Shown: piece by piece, positions 8,255 to 16,795 of the stretch
Layout of the letters: every line of letters starts with the position of its first letter
Numbering within the stretch: the stretch's first letter is position 1
NCBI GenBank assembly: GCA_965221185.1
Contig: OZ244866.1
Coordinates: 2,666,001-2,730,000 of the forward strand
Reading direction: 5' to 3'
Source of the DNA: Aldehydirespirator sp965221185
Lineage (GTDB): Bacteria; Actinomycetota; Acidimicrobiia; Acidimicrobiales; Aldehydirespiratoraceae
Length of the DNA: 64,000 nucleotides
Position numbers and translations under genes: made by a program
Notes under the pieces: model-generated
Seen by the model: only the letters and a program-made list of their open reading frames with translations
What the model was told of the DNA's origin: nothing
Database searches by the model: none

Positions 8255-10233
8255 GGGTGACTGTGGGGATCGACGTGGGCGGGACGTTCACCGACGTCGC
8301 CATGTGGGACAGCGCAGCCATGACCGTCGGGAAGGTGCCGTCCACCCCCCGCGATCAGAGCGAGGGGGTGATGGCCGGGGCGGGCGCCGCGATTCGAACG
8401 GATTCGCGGGCCGACCTGCTCCACGGCACCACCGTGGCCACCAACGCGCTGCTGGAGCGGCGGGGAGCACGGACTCTGCTGGTGACCGACGCCGGGTTCG
8501 AGTCGCTGATCGAGATCGCCCGCCAGGACCGCCCGTCCCTGTACGACCCGTTCGCTGACCGGCCCCGTCCGCTGGCCGACCCCGGGATGCGGCTCGGCGT
8601 GGAGATGCCCGCAGTCGGCCGGCGCGACGAGCTGGACGCGGTGGCGGCCTCGGTGGCGGCCGTCGCCCGGGATCAGGGCGCGGAGGCGGTGGCGGTTTGC
8701 TTGATGTACTCGTACGCGGACCCGGTCGCGGAACGGGCGCTGGCCGACCGGCTCCGTCGCGAGCTCGGGGTGCCGGTGTCGGCCTCCGCGGAGGTAGTGG
8801 CCGAGTTCAGGGAGTACGAGCGGTTCTCCACCGCAGTCCTCAACGCCTTCCTGGCACCGGAGGTGGCCCGCTACATGGGCAGCCTGGCCGACCGGACCGG
8901 GCGGGCCGGGTTCATCGACGAGATCTCGGTCATGCGCTCCTCCGGGGGGCTGGTGTCGCTGGGCCACGCCTCGGCGTTCCCCGCGTCGATCCTGCTGTCG
9001 GGTCCCGCCGGCGGGGTGGTGGCCGCGGCTGCGCTGGGCGAGCTGATGGGTTGCAACACGCTGATCTCCTTCGACATGGGCGGCACGTCCACCGACGTGT
9101 GCCGGGTGCGCCAGGGCCGGCCCGAGGTCACCTACAACCGCGAGATCGCGGGCTACGCCTGCCTGATGCCCGCGGTGGCGGTGCACACCGTCGGCGCCGG
9201 GGGCGGATCGTTGGCCTGGGCCGACCCCGGCGGCGCCCTGCGGGTGGGGCCGCGCTCCGCGGGGGCCGACCCCGGGCCCGCGTGCTACGGCCGCGGCGGC
9301 GCCGCACCGACGGTGACCGACGCCAACCTGGTGCTGGGGCGGCTGGACCCGAGCGCCAAGCTGGCGGGCACGGTGGCCCTGCGTCCCGACCTGGCCGCGG
9401 CTGCCTTCGAGCGACTGGGGTCGGAGCTGTCGCTGGAGGAGGTCGAAGCAGCGCTGGGGGTGGTGGCGGTGGTCGAGTCCCACATGAGCCACGCGGTGCG
9501 GGCGGTGTCGGTGGAGCAGGGCACCGACCCCCGCAATGCGGCGCTGATGGCCTTCGGCGGAGCGGGCGGCCTGCACGCCTGCGCTCTGGCCCGGTCCCTG
9601 GAGATGGACGGCGTGATCGTGCCGCCCTACGCCGGGGTGTTCTCGGCGTTCGGGCTGCTGCTCAGCCCGCCGCGGGCCGACGCGGCCCAGACGATCAACG
9701 CGGTGGAGGCCACCAGCGGGCTGGTTCCCGCCGCGGCGCGGCGGCTGCTGGCCGAGTCCCGGCTCCAGATCGAAGCCGACAGCGGCCAGGCGGCCCGGAC
9801 CGCGGCCCTAGTCGTCGACATGCGCTATATGGGCCAGGCCCACGAGACGTCGGTGCCCTACACCGCGGGCGAGCCGTGGGAGGCGCTGTGCGAACGGTTC
9901 CATCGCCTGCACGCCGAGCGCAACGGCTTCTCCCGGCCCAGCGACCCGGTGGAGGCGGTGACGGCGCGGGCCGAGGCGGTCGGAGCGGCTGCGCTGAGCT
10001 GGGCGGATCTGCCCCCGTTCGAGCCCGAGCCCGGCGAACCGGGGCGCGGGGCTCGGACGGTGATCGGCCCGTCGGGAGCCGCGGAGGCGCAGGTGTGGTG
10101 GCGACCGGCGCTGGCGGTGGACGCCGAGGTGGTCGGCCCGGCCATCATCGCCGAGGGCGAGTCCACGACGTATCTGGCCGCCGGCGATCGGGCCACTGTC
10201 CACGAGACCGGCGCACTGAGGATCGAGTGGTGA
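8221..10233 (+). CDS. hyuA: Hydantoinase A / oxoprolinase-family ATPase subunit
   Basis: The start is placed at the second copy of a duplicated ATG region; 670 residues follow. The N-terminus has VTVGIDVGGTFTDVAMW, the phosphate-binding motif of the ASKHA-fold hydantoinase A family, then DLLHGTTVATNALLERRGA, FREYERFSTAVLNAFLAP, SSGGLVSLGHASAFPASILL and SFDMGGTSTDVCRV. The mid-region GAGGGSLAWADPGGALRVGP and AFGGAGGLHACALA are also hallmark phrases. Such proteins open cyclic amides (hydantoins, 5-oxoproline) or carboxylate ketones with ATP, together with subunit B. The partner hyuB starts 43 bases downstream. The exact substrate is not determinable. Confidence 0.9.
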   Translation: MTGPNDEHEPARVTVGIDVGGTFTDVAMWDSAAMTVGKVPSTPRDQSEGVMAGAGAAIRTDSRADLLHGTTVATNALLERRGARTLLVTDAGFESLIEIARQDRPSLYDPFADRPRPLADPGMRLGVEMPAVGRRDELDAVAASVAAVARDQGAEAVAVCLMYSYADPVAERALADRLRRELGVPVSASAEVVAEFREYERFSTAVLNAFLAPEVARYMGSLADRTGRAGFIDEISVMRSSGGLVSLGHASAFPASILLSGPAGGVVAAAALGELMGCNTLISFDMGGTSTDVCRVRQGRPEVTYNREIAGYACLMPAVAVHTVGAGGGSLAWADPGGALRVGPRSAGADPGPACYGRGGAAPTVTDANLVLGRLDPSAKLAGTVALRPDLAAAAFERLGSELSLEEVEAALGVVAVVESHMSHAVRAVSVEQGTDPRNAALMAFGGAGGLHACALARSLEMDGVIVPPYAGVFSAFGLLLSPPRADAAQTINAVEATSGLVPAAARRLLAESRLQIEADSGQAARTAALVVDMRYMGQAHETSVPYTAGEPWEALCERFHRLHAERNGFSRPSDPVEAVTARAEAVGAAALSWADLPPFEPEPGEPGRGARTVIGPSGAAEAQVWWRPALAVDAEVVGPAIIAEGESTTYLAAGDRATVHETGALRIEW

Positions 10234-10276
10234 CAATGCCCAGGACCGGCGGGGTCGAAGATCCAGTGGTGACGCG

Positions 10277-11821
10277 GTGGTGCTGAACGCGATCGACCTG
10301 GAGGTGGCCCGGCACCGGTTCACCGCCGCGGCCGACGAGATGGGCGGAGTGCTCCGCCGCACCGGGTATTCGCCCAACATCAAGGAGCGGGCCGACTTCT
10401 CGACCGCGATGTTCGTGCCGGACGGTGAGCTGCTGGCCCAGGCCGAGCACATACCCGTGCACCTCGGGTCGATGCCGGCGTCGGTGCAGGCGGTGATCGA
10501 CGCCTTCGGCGAGGTGCTGGAGCTCGACGCCCAGTACGCGGTCAACGACCCGTACCACGGCGGCACCCACCTCAACGACCTGACCATCGTGCGGCCGGTC
10601 GCCCACGGAGGCGACCTGGTCGGATGGGTGGCCAACCGGGCCCACCACTCCGATGTCGGCGGCGACGCCCCCGGGTCGATGCCGGCTGATGCCACCCGGC
10701 TCGACCAGGAGGGCCATGTGGTGGCCCCTATGCTGGCCGCCCGCTCCGGCCAGTGGGTCCCGCAGTTCCTCGACCCGTTCCTTGACGCAACCCGCACCCC
10801 CGGCGAGCGCCTCGGGGACCTGTCGGCCCAGCTCGGAGCCAACGAGGTCGGCGCCAGGAGACTCGTCGAGCTGTGCGGGGCCTACGGGCCGGCGGGCTAC
10901 ACGACGATCTGCGCCGGGCTGCTCGACTACGGGGAGCGGAGGATGCGGTCCGCCATCGCCGAGCTCCCCGACGGCGACTACACCTTCGAGGACTACGTGG
11001 AGGGCCCCGACCGGCTGCACCCCATCGCGGTGCGGGTCACCATCGACGGCTCGGAACTGCACGCCGACTTCGCGGGGTCGGCACCGCAGGTGGAGGCCAA
11101 CTTCAACTCGGTGGAGGCGGTGGCGGTGTCGTGCCTGTACTACGCGGTGCGGGTGGCCACCGACCCGTCCATCCCCGCCAACGGCGGGTGTTACCGGTCC
11201 ATCACCATGTCGTCGCCGACGGGCTCGATCGTCAGCGCCGAGCCGCCCGCGGCGGTGGCCGCCGGAAATGTGGAGACCTCCCAGCGCATCGCCGACGCGC
11301 TGCTGGGCGCCCTGGCGCAGGCCGCTCCGGAGGCAGTGCCGGCCGCCTCGCAGGGGACGATGAACAACGTGCTGGCCGGATCGGACGGCTTCGCCTACTA
11401 CGAGACGGTCGGCGGCGGCCAGGGCGGCCGCTGCGGCCAACCCGGCCAGTCGGGCATCCACACCGGCATGACCAACACCAAGAACACCCCCATCGAGAGC
11501 CTGGTGCAGCACTACCCGCTGCGCATCACCGCCTACGGCCTGCGCGCCGGCAGCGGCGGCGAGGGCCGCTACCCGGGCGGGCAGGGCATCGTGCGGGAGA
11601 TGGAGTTCATAGAGGACGCCACCGTGACTCTGATGGGCGAGCGCCGGGTGACCCGGCCCTGGGGCCTGCAGGGCGGCGGTCCCGGCGCCAGGGGCGAGGA
11701 CTGGCTGATCCGCCGCTCCGGCGCGAGGGAGCTGCTGCCCGGAAAGGTCACCCTCGAGGTCCAGGCCGGAGACCGCCTGCGAGTCCTGACCCCAGGAGGA
11801 GGCGCCTGGGGCGCCCGCTGA
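10277..11821 (+). CDS. hyuB: Hydantoinase B / oxoprolinase-family subunit
   Basis: The GTG start at 10277 is followed by VLNAIDLEVARHRFTAAADE, the usual N-terminus of hydantoinase B. Family phrases include SPNIKERADFSTAMFVPDGE, HIPVHLGSMPASV, NDPYHGGTHLNDLTIVRPV, NRAHHSDVGGDAPGSMP and SGGEGRYPGGQGIVREMEF. The length of 514 residues is normal. The His and Asp residues in the HLND and HHSDVGG phrases fit the metal site of this fold. It works as the partner of the subunit encoded just upstream, forming an ATP-dependent cyclic-amide hydrolase or acetone-carboxylase-like enzyme; which one cannot be decided. Confidence 0.9.
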   Translation: MVLNAIDLEVARHRFTAAADEMGGVLRRTGYSPNIKERADFSTAMFVPDGELLAQAEHIPVHLGSMPASVQAVIDAFGEVLELDAQYAVNDPYHGGTHLNDLTIVRPVAHGGDLVGWVANRAHHSDVGGDAPGSMPADATRLDQEGHVVAPMLAARSGQWVPQFLDPFLDATRTPGERLGDLSAQLGANEVGARRLVELCGAYGPAGYTTICAGLLDYGERRMRSAIAELPDGDYTFEDYVEGPDRLHPIAVRVTIDGSELHADFAGSAPQVEANFNSVEAVAVSCLYYAVRVATDPSIPANGGCYRSITMSSPTGSIVSAEPPAAVAAGNVETSQRIADALLGALAQAAPEAVPAASQGTMNNVLAGSDGFAYYETVGGGQGGRCGQPGQSGIHTGMTNTKNTPIESLVQHYPLRITAYGLRAGSGGEGRYPGGQGIVREMEFIEDATVTLMGERRVTRPWGLQGGGPGARGEDWLIRRSGARELLPGKVTLEVQAGDRLRVLTPGGGAWGAR

Positions 11822-11843
11822 GACGAACCGGCGCGCATTGAAC

Positions 11844-11874
11844 TTGGACACTCTATTGGACAATCAGTTGGACA
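11844..11874 (+). promoter_or_regulatory. Three 12-bp-spaced TTGGACA iterons before the Fic gene
   Basis: TTGGACA occurs at 11844, 11856 and 11868, exactly 12 bp apart, 30 bases before the Fic start at 11904. The last copy could double as a -35 element, with TAGTAC at 11889 as a weak -10. The regular spacing suggests repeated binding of a regulator on nearly one helix face. Confidence 0.5.
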
Positions 11875-11903
11875 AAACAAGGGGTCATTAGTACAGTGGC
11901 CCC

Positions 11904-13079
11904 ATGAGGTCCTACCGTGAGTCCCATCCCTGGATCACCTTCGAAGCCACGGACTTCAACAAGCTCGGGGCGAAGACCTGGATGCTTCTGGGCGAGGCCC
12001 GCTCTAAGTGCGAGCACTTGACTGGCGCTCCGTTGCAGCCTGATGTGGCAAAGGACCTGTATCGGGTTGCCCTTATCAAGGGGGCCCAGGCGACAACCGC
12101 TATCGAGGGCAACACGCTAACCGAGGAGCAGGTGGAAGGGATTCTGGATGGAACGTTCAAGGCTCCACCATCTCGCGCCTACCAGGAAAGAGAGGTCCAG
12201 AACGTACTGGCCCTGTTGCACGAGATTGACGGTCAAGTGATGTCGGGCGACTCGCCAGTGATCACCCGGAGTCTGATTTGCGACCACAACCGCCGACTGC
12301 TCGAAGGAACCGAGCACGAAGCCGACGCGCTCCCCGGCCGGATTCGGGATCATGAAGTCGCCGTCGGAAAGTACCGGGGAGCTCCCGCAAAGGACTGCAA
12401 CTACCTGCTGAAGCGACTCGCCGAATGGCTGGAGAGCGACACCTTCAAATCCGACGACCCTGAGGTCAGATTCGCGCTAGCGGTGGCCAGCGCGGTGTAC
12501 GCCCACCTGTACATGGCCTGGCTGCACCCCTTCGGCGACGGCAACGGTCGCACGGCCAGACTGATGGAGTTCCTGATCCTCGCCAGGAGTGGCATGGCTC
12601 CCCTGCTAGCCGCTCACCTGCTGTCTAACCACTACAACCTCACTCGCGACCAGTACTACCGCGAACTGGAAGCCGCGAGCCAGACCCGAGACACCGTCAG
12701 CTTCGTTGCCTATGCAATTCAGGGCTTCGTGGACGGCTTGCGGGAGCAGATCGAAAAAGTTCTCCGGCAACAGTTGGAACTCACCTGGATCAACTATGTA
12801 CACGACGTAATGAGCACGTACCCGTCAAGCCCCGCTCGTGAGCGCCAGCGGGCCCTCGTGCTCGCTATGCCCTCGCGTGGAGAGTATTCCAAGGGAGAAT
12901 TGCAGCGTCTCACCCCCGAGTTGGCAGCGTTGTACGCCACGAAGGGCCCGCGAACGTTGAGCCGTGACCTGAACCGTTTGGAGAAAGCAGGCCTTGTTCA
13001 CCAGCACCACAAGCGATGGACGGCCAACCAGTTCCTCATGAAGGCTTTCTTGCCGCCCGTAGCCGAGGGGAACCACTAG
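11904..13079 (+). CDS. Fic-family AMPylase-like protein with internal inhibitory helix
   Basis: This 391-residue protein has the Fic active-site motif HPFGDGNGRTARL at about residue 208, matching HPFx(D/E)GNGR including the catalytic His. Near the N-terminus, KGAQATTAIEGNTLTEEQV (about 58-76) carries the (S/T)xxxE(G/N) inhibitory helix, so this is a class II, self-inhibited Fic enzyme that normally transfers AMP to a target protein. The C-terminus (LTPELAALYATKGPRTLSRD, NRLEKAGLVHQHHKRW) looks like a winged helix, common in stand-alone bacterial Fic proteins. It is a single gene with its own iteron-bearing upstream region. Base composition looks a little less GC-rich than its neighbours, hinting at transfer. 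Confidence 0.92.
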   Translation: MRSYRESHPWITFEATDFNKLGAKTWMLLGEARSKCEHLTGAPLQPDVAKDLYRVALIKGAQATTAIEGNTLTEEQVEGILDGTFKAPPSRAYQEREVQNVLALLHEIDGQVMSGDSPVITRSLICDHNRRLLEGTEHEADALPGRIRDHEVAVGKYRGAPAKDCNYLLKRLAEWLESDTFKSDDPEVRFALAVASAVYAHLYMAWLHPFGDGNGRTARLMEFLILARSGMAPLLAAHLLSNHYNLTRDQYYRELEAASQTRDTVSFVAYAIQGFVDGLREQIEKVLRQQLELTWINYVHDVMSTYPSSPARERQRALVLAMPSRGEYSKGELQRLTPELAALYATKGPRTLSRDLNRLEKAGLVHQHHKRWTANQFLMKAFLPPVAEGNH

Positions 13080-13166
13080 GCCCACAACTCTCAGCGTCCC
13101 ACCACTCCCATCGACGAGAATGGACGGGCATCATCGGTCTGACGACCGGCCGTTACGCTCGGCGGC

Positions 13167-13976
13167 GTGGTAGTTGGTGGAAGCGATGCAGGCGAGGGAG
13201 CGGTGCTCGCCGGGCGGGTGACCGAGTTCGTCCGGGTTGGAGACACGGTGCGGCGGCCAGCCACCGCCAACACCGAGTCGATGCGACAGTTGCTGGTGCA
13301 TCTGGAGCGGTCCGGCTTCGGAGGGGCTCCCCGCGTGGTGGGTGCCGAGCCCGACGGCGCGGTCGTGCTGACCTGGGTCGACGGATGGGTTCCGACCGAT
13401 CTGGAGGGGTGGAGGCTGGACCCCGATGCGTTGGAGTCGGTGGGCGAACTGCTGAGGGCTTACCACGACCTTGCGCAAGGCTTCACGCCCGAGACCGGCT
13501 TCGAGGAGGGTCCCCAGTCGGTCGCTGAGGGACACATCGTGTGCCACGGTGACGTCGCGCCGCGCAACACTGTGTTCAGGGACGGGCGGGCGGTGGCCTT
13601 CATCGACTGGGATGGAATCTTCGTGTCGGCGCCGATGTGGGATCTCGGGCACGCGGTGTGGCAGTTCGGTCCAGTCTGCGACGACAGCGACCCCCTGGTG
13701 CGGGACTGGCCCGCGCCCCCCAACCGGGCGGAGCGCATCGCCGCGCTCCTCCGCGGCTACCGGGTGGATGCGGCCCAAGCCCGGCATCTGGGCGACATGG
13801 TGGTCGAGGTCATCGCCGGCTGCCACCGCAGCGTGGTCCGCAAGGCGGCCGCCGGTGTCCCGGCCTTCGTGCGGCTGAGGGACGAAGGGGTGCTGGCCGA
13901 TCTGGACAACCACCGCCGAGCAGCCGAGCAGTGCCGCTCGCTCATCGCTGAGGCAGCACTGGCAAGCGCCTCGTAG
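13167..13976 (+). CDS. Aminoglycoside-phosphotransferase-like (APH) kinase
   Basis: A GTG start at 13167 gives 269 residues. The kinase-like fold shows the catalytic-loop motif IVCHGDVAPRNTVF (His at about 126, with HGDxxxxN) and the metal-binding AVAFIDWDGI (about 142-151), followed by MWDLGHAVWQF. These are the hallmarks of APH/choline-kinase-type small-molecule kinases. The N-lobe is short. The substrate is unknown and antibiotic resistance should not be assumed. Its stop abuts the stop of the convergent Doc toxin gene. Confidence 0.85.
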   Translation: MVVGGSDAGEGAVLAGRVTEFVRVGDTVRRPATANTESMRQLLVHLERSGFGGAPRVVGAEPDGAVVLTWVDGWVPTDLEGWRLDPDALESVGELLRAYHDLAQGFTPETGFEEGPQSVAEGHIVCHGDVAPRNTVFRDGRAVAFIDWDGIFVSAPMWDLGHAVWQFGPVCDDSDPLVRDWPAPPNRAERIAALLRGYRVDAAQARHLGDMVVEVIAGCHRSVVRKAAAGVPAFVRLRDEGVLADLDNHRRAAEQCRSLIAEAALASAS

Positions 13977-14357
13977 CTAGCCGAGCGCCCGGAGCCAGGC
14001 TGCGATCTCCTCGACCTCGGGGGACTCCGAAGCCACTCGCACGACTAGGCGGTAGACGTCGTCGTTGGGAGCCGTCGAAATGCCCACGCCGTTGACTTCC
14101 AGGAACACCGCGGTCGCGAGCCAGCCGAGTCGCTTGTTGCCGTCGATGAGGGGATGGTTGCCCACGATCGACTGGAGCAGAGCGGCCGCCTTGGTCCAGA
14201 TGTCCGGATAGGCGTCGATGCCGAAGGCGCTGGCCTGAGGGCGGGCGGCCGCGGCGGCCAGCAGCCCGGCGTCGCGGATCGGCGGGGGATCTCCGAGCAG
14301 CCGGCGGGTCAGTTCGATCAGGTCGTCTGACTCGAGGTACTCGGTGGGTTCGGTCAT
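13977..14357 (-). CDS. doc: Doc-type (Fic/DOC) toxin
   Basis: The ATG at 14357 overlaps the antitoxin stop in an ATGA, giving 126 residues. The Fic-fold active loop is NHPLIDGNKRLGWLA at about residues 67-81, matching the Doc form HPFxDGNKR except that Phe is Leu. Upstream phrases (LIELTRRLLG, IRDAGLLAAAAARPQASAFG) are typical of death-on-curing proteins, which phosphorylate EF-Tu and stop translation. Paired with the small ribbon-helix-helix gene directly upstream, it forms a toxin-antitoxin operon. The Phe-to-Leu change is conservative and probably tolerated. Confidence 0.9.
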   Translation of the reverse strand: MTEPTEYLESDDLIELTRRLLGDPPPIRDAGLLAAAAARPQASAFGIDAYPDIWTKAAALLQSIVGNHPLIDGNKRLGWLATAVFLEVNGVGISTAPNDDVYRLVVRVASESPEVEEIAAWLRALG

Positions 14358-14551
14358 TCGCCGAGGCGTCGCAGCGCCTCGCCATGGCGCTTCATGACCA
14401 GTGCGGCCGCGGCGTCGATCCGATCGCGGCGATCGCGGGAGGCGACGTATTCGCGCACGGCGCACCGAGCCGCCTCCTGCATCGAGATTCCTTCGAGAGA
14501 GGCCCGCTCACGCAGCGCCTCGTGCTCTTCGTCGGTCAACCTCAGGGTCAT
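14354..14551 (-). CDS. Ribbon-helix-helix antitoxin
   Basis: The start is placed at the ATG at 14551 because AGGAG lies 6 bases upstream; the ATG at 14557 directly abuts that site. The 65-residue product begins MTLRLTDEEHEALRERASLE, the ribbon and first helix of an RHH/CopG-like DNA-binding domain, followed by a charged helical tail that would wrap the toxin. It overlaps the doc gene by four bases. It should bind its own promoter; a palindrome lies 14 bases upstream. Confidence 0.88.
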   Translation of the reverse strand: MTLRLTDEEHEALRERASLEGISMQEAARCAVREYVASRDRRDRIDAAAALVMKRHGEALRRLGE

Positions 14552-14564
14552 GGCCATCTCCTGA

Positions 14565-14583
14565 TGGTATCAATTCGATACCA
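14565..14583. promoter_or_regulatory. Palindromic operator of the Doc toxin-antitoxin operon
   Basis: TGGTATCAATTCGATACCA is an inverted repeat with 7-bp arms and a 5-bp centre, 14 bases upstream of the antitoxin start. Its place and symmetry fit autoregulation by the ribbon-helix-helix antitoxin. Confidence 0.7.
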
Positions 14584-14678
14584 ATCTCCGCCAGCTTCCT
14601 GGCCAGAATCTCAATCCTAAGATTCATTTTACAAGCAATTGAGTTGCATTACATTCATTCCATGTTAGATTCAGACAC

Positions 14679-14945
14679 ATGGACGCGGCGACCGTGATGC
14701 AACTGGTGACGCCGGTGCTGGCAGTTGTGGGAATCGTGTGGCACCAGCAGCACAGCACCGACAAGCTCCGCGACGACTTCAACGCAGCCAACAGGGAACA
14801 GCGCGAGGCGACCGACAGACTCCGCGACGTTGTGGTGGACCTGGGGCAGTGCATGGCCCGCATCGAGGGCCATCTCGGCATCGGTATACCGCCGACCGCT
14901 GAGGGGACCGACACGGATGGTCAACCGCCCCGTCCAGCCGGATGA
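14679..14945 (+). CDS. Small membrane protein with coiled coil
   Basis: An ATG at 14679 opens 88 residues: one hydrophobic segment (MQLVTPVLAVVGIVWHQQ, about 7-24), then a charged helix with heptad character (DKLRDDFNAANREQREATDR to RLRDVVVDLGQCMARIEG), then a short disordered tail. The layout suggests a membrane-tethered coiled coil of unknown role. It is divergent from the toxin-antitoxin operon, and the 120 bases between them are AT-rich compared with the surroundings. Confidence 0.6.
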   Translation: MDAATVMQLVTPVLAVVGIVWHQQHSTDKLRDDFNAANREQREATDRLRDVVVDLGQCMARIEGHLGIGIPPTAEGTDTDGQPPRPAG

Positions 14946-14989
14946 TGCCAGGCCGTTCGGGCGGGCCTACAGGGATCTTGGCGTGCTCG

Positions 14990-16114
14990 TCAGTTGCTGT
15001 CGGGATCAGTTGGTTTGGTCCGGCGTGCGCCGGCGACGGTCCCGGCGACCGAGCGCATCGGCATGGTTGAGATCTCGAAGACTGCCCCGACCAGCTGCGC
15101 CGGAGTCCGGGCGGCCTCGACGAGACCGCGGCCGAGGACCGCTCCCGCGGTGCGCCCGGACAGTCGACGCGTCCATCCCAGCGACACGAACACGCCCACC
15201 GACGCGATGGCGATGAAGGCCATGAACCCGGTCACTATGAGCCACCCGGCCGGGCTGGACAGCAGTGGGAGATCAACGAAGTTCATGCCGAAGAACCCCG
15301 CCACCAGCGACAGTGGCAGCATGATGGCCGCGTACACGGTGAGGACCTTGGTGACCTCGGTCGCCTGGCGGGCCTCCGCTCCCCGGTACGCGTCGAGGGT
15401 CTCCGCCAGGGCGGCCCTGGCGCCGTCCACGCCCTGGCTGGCCCGCGACGCGGTGTCGAACACGTCGGAGAACCGCCGGTGGCCCGCGGCGGAGACCAGC
15501 GGGGAGGTGGAGTGCCGCAGAACGTCGAGCGCCTCGCGCTGGGGGTGGACCGCCCGGCGCAGCGCAGCCAGATCGGCGCGGACCGCGATGATCTCGGGCA
15601 GGAAGTCCGGATCGGCCTGCAGGGCGAGCTCGATCAGCTCCTCGTTGCGGTCGTCGAACACGTCCAGCACGCAGACCAGCCGGCGGGTGGCCACGTCGGC
15701 CAGCCGGGCCAGGGCCTCGTCGGGGCCGCCGCTGGCCAGCTCCGGTCGCCCCAGGACGCCGTCCCAGAGTGCGTCGATCGAGGGTGAGCGCTGATCATGG
15801 ATAGTGATGAGGCGGCGCTCGGACAGGAAGCAGTCGAGCTCGTAGGTCTCGATCCGCTCGTCGGCGAGGGCGTGCAGGACTACCAGCAGGAAGGAGCCGA
15901 AGTCGTCGACCTTGGGCAGGTCGATGTCCTCGACCGTGTCGCGCACGGCCAGCGCGTCCAGCCCCAGTTGCTCGGCGAGGTCGGCAAGCTCGTCGGTGTC
16001 GTCGGGCCCTGCGACTATGTCGATCCATACCCAGTCGGATTCGGGCAGCTCGTGGGTCGGCTCAACATCGAAGGCGCACTCGCCCGCCTCGAACTGCAGA
16101 GCTCGGATGTCCAT
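14990..16114 (-). CDS. corA: CorA-family divalent cation transporter
   Basis: The 374-residue protein has the CorA plan: an acidic N-terminal alpha/beta domain (residues 1-150, including FLLVVLHALADERIETYELD), long helices up to about 295, then the pore signature YAAIMLPLSLVAGFFGMNF with the GMN motif, and a second membrane segment (GWLIVTGFMAFIAIASVGVF) ending in basic residues. It should form a pentameric Mg2+ (or Co2+/Ni2+/Zn2+) channel in the cytoplasmic membrane. It stands alone on the minus strand. Confidence 0.92.
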   Translation of the reverse strand: MDIRALQFEAGECAFDVEPTHELPESDWVWIDIVAGPDDTDELADLAEQLGLDALAVRDTVEDIDLPKVDDFGSFLLVVLHALADERIETYELDCFLSERRLITIHDQRSPSIDALWDGVLGRPELASGGPDEALARLADVATRRLVCVLDVFDDRNEELIELALQADPDFLPEIIAVRADLAALRRAVHPQREALDVLRHSTSPLVSAAGHRRFSDVFDTASRASQGVDGARAALAETLDAYRGAEARQATEVTKVLTVYAAIMLPLSLVAGFFGMNFVDLPLLSSPAGWLIVTGFMAFIAIASVGVFVSLGWTRRLSGRTAGAVLGRGLVEAARTPAQLVGAVFEISTMPMRSVAGTVAGARRTKPTDPDSN

Positions 16115-16157
16115 CAGACCGATACTCGCACACCGAACCGGGGAACTGGCTGACCCG

Positions 16158-16627
16158 CTAACTCACCGCCTTCAGCGGTCTGCGGGGCGCGAGGGGACGG
16201 GCTTCGGCCGCACGGATGACGCCGGCCAGGAGCCTGCGCCAGATGACGGCGTGGGGCAGGGCCAGCAGCCACCAGTAGGCCCGCCCGGCGACGCCGCGGG
16301 GATGGAATCTGGCCCGCTGGCACAGCACCGTGGTGCCGTCGTCAGCCTGCGAGACCTCCCATTCGAGCCACGCCTGGCGTGGCCCATGGCGTGGACGAGG
16401 TAGTAGACGGCATCGAGCCCCGCGAAGGCCTGGTACAGGGAGGACCAGTCGAGCACGTTGGCCGTGGCAACCTCGACATCGGCTCGCCATGGCACCTCAT
16501 CGAGCCGGCCGGGCGTGCGGGCCAGGCAGCGGACCCGGTGCCCGGCATCGAGCAGGGCCGGGACCAGCCTCCCACCCACATAGCCGGTGGCGCCGATCAC
16601 GCCGACGTTCAAGCCAGCCTCGGTCAT
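16158..16627 (-). pseudogene. Broken NAD(P)-binding epimerase / DUF2867 protein
   Basis: The first 75 codons from the ATG at 16627 encode a Rossmann start (NVGVIGATGYVGGRLVPALL to GLDAVYYLVHAMGHA) typical of NmrA/epimerase-like proteins. After that, sense continues only in another frame, which reads WLEWEVSQADDGTTVLCQRA, FHPRGVAGRAYWWLLALPHA and VIWRRLLAGVIRAAEA up to the TAG at 16158: the characteristic C-terminal end of DUF2867 in the same family. Intact relatives are roughly 480 residues, so several hundred codons are missing between the two pieces and the join is out of frame. The gene is therefore a remnant of an internal deletion. Confidence 0.8.
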
Positions 16628-16683
16628 GCCAGCCTCCTCAAGCCAGCCTCAGTCATGCCAGCCTCGTTCACGCCAGCCTCCTC
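16611..16683 (-). repeat. Five degenerate 14-15-bp tandem repeats over the start of the broken epimerase
   Basis: Five units around the core GCCAGCCTC follow each other with periods of 15, 14, 15, 15 and 14 bases. On the minus strand they read as repeated GAGGAGGCTGGC / ATGACNGAGGCTGGC blocks, so the ribosome site and the ATG of the pseudogene are both multiplied. Confidence 0.8.
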
Positions 16684-16795
16684 ATTCGATCTCGATGCTC
16701 GTACATGGCCGGAAGGACCCGAACATGACAGCCGGGCCCGTACGGAACGCCGTGGGAGCACAGGCGGGGCGCGGTGTCGCCCTAGATTGGGGCTC

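Noticed and set aside
8697..10286. A 529-codon plus-strand frame inside hyuA
   Set aside because: It is an Arg/Gly-rich shadow; the other frame has all hydantoinase A motifs.
16379..16795. Extension of the acyl-CoA-dehydrogenase-like gene upstream to 16379
   Set aside because: This part overlaps the epimerase remnant and its tandem repeats antisense and is unlike the family N-terminus; the GTG at 16796 fits homologues.
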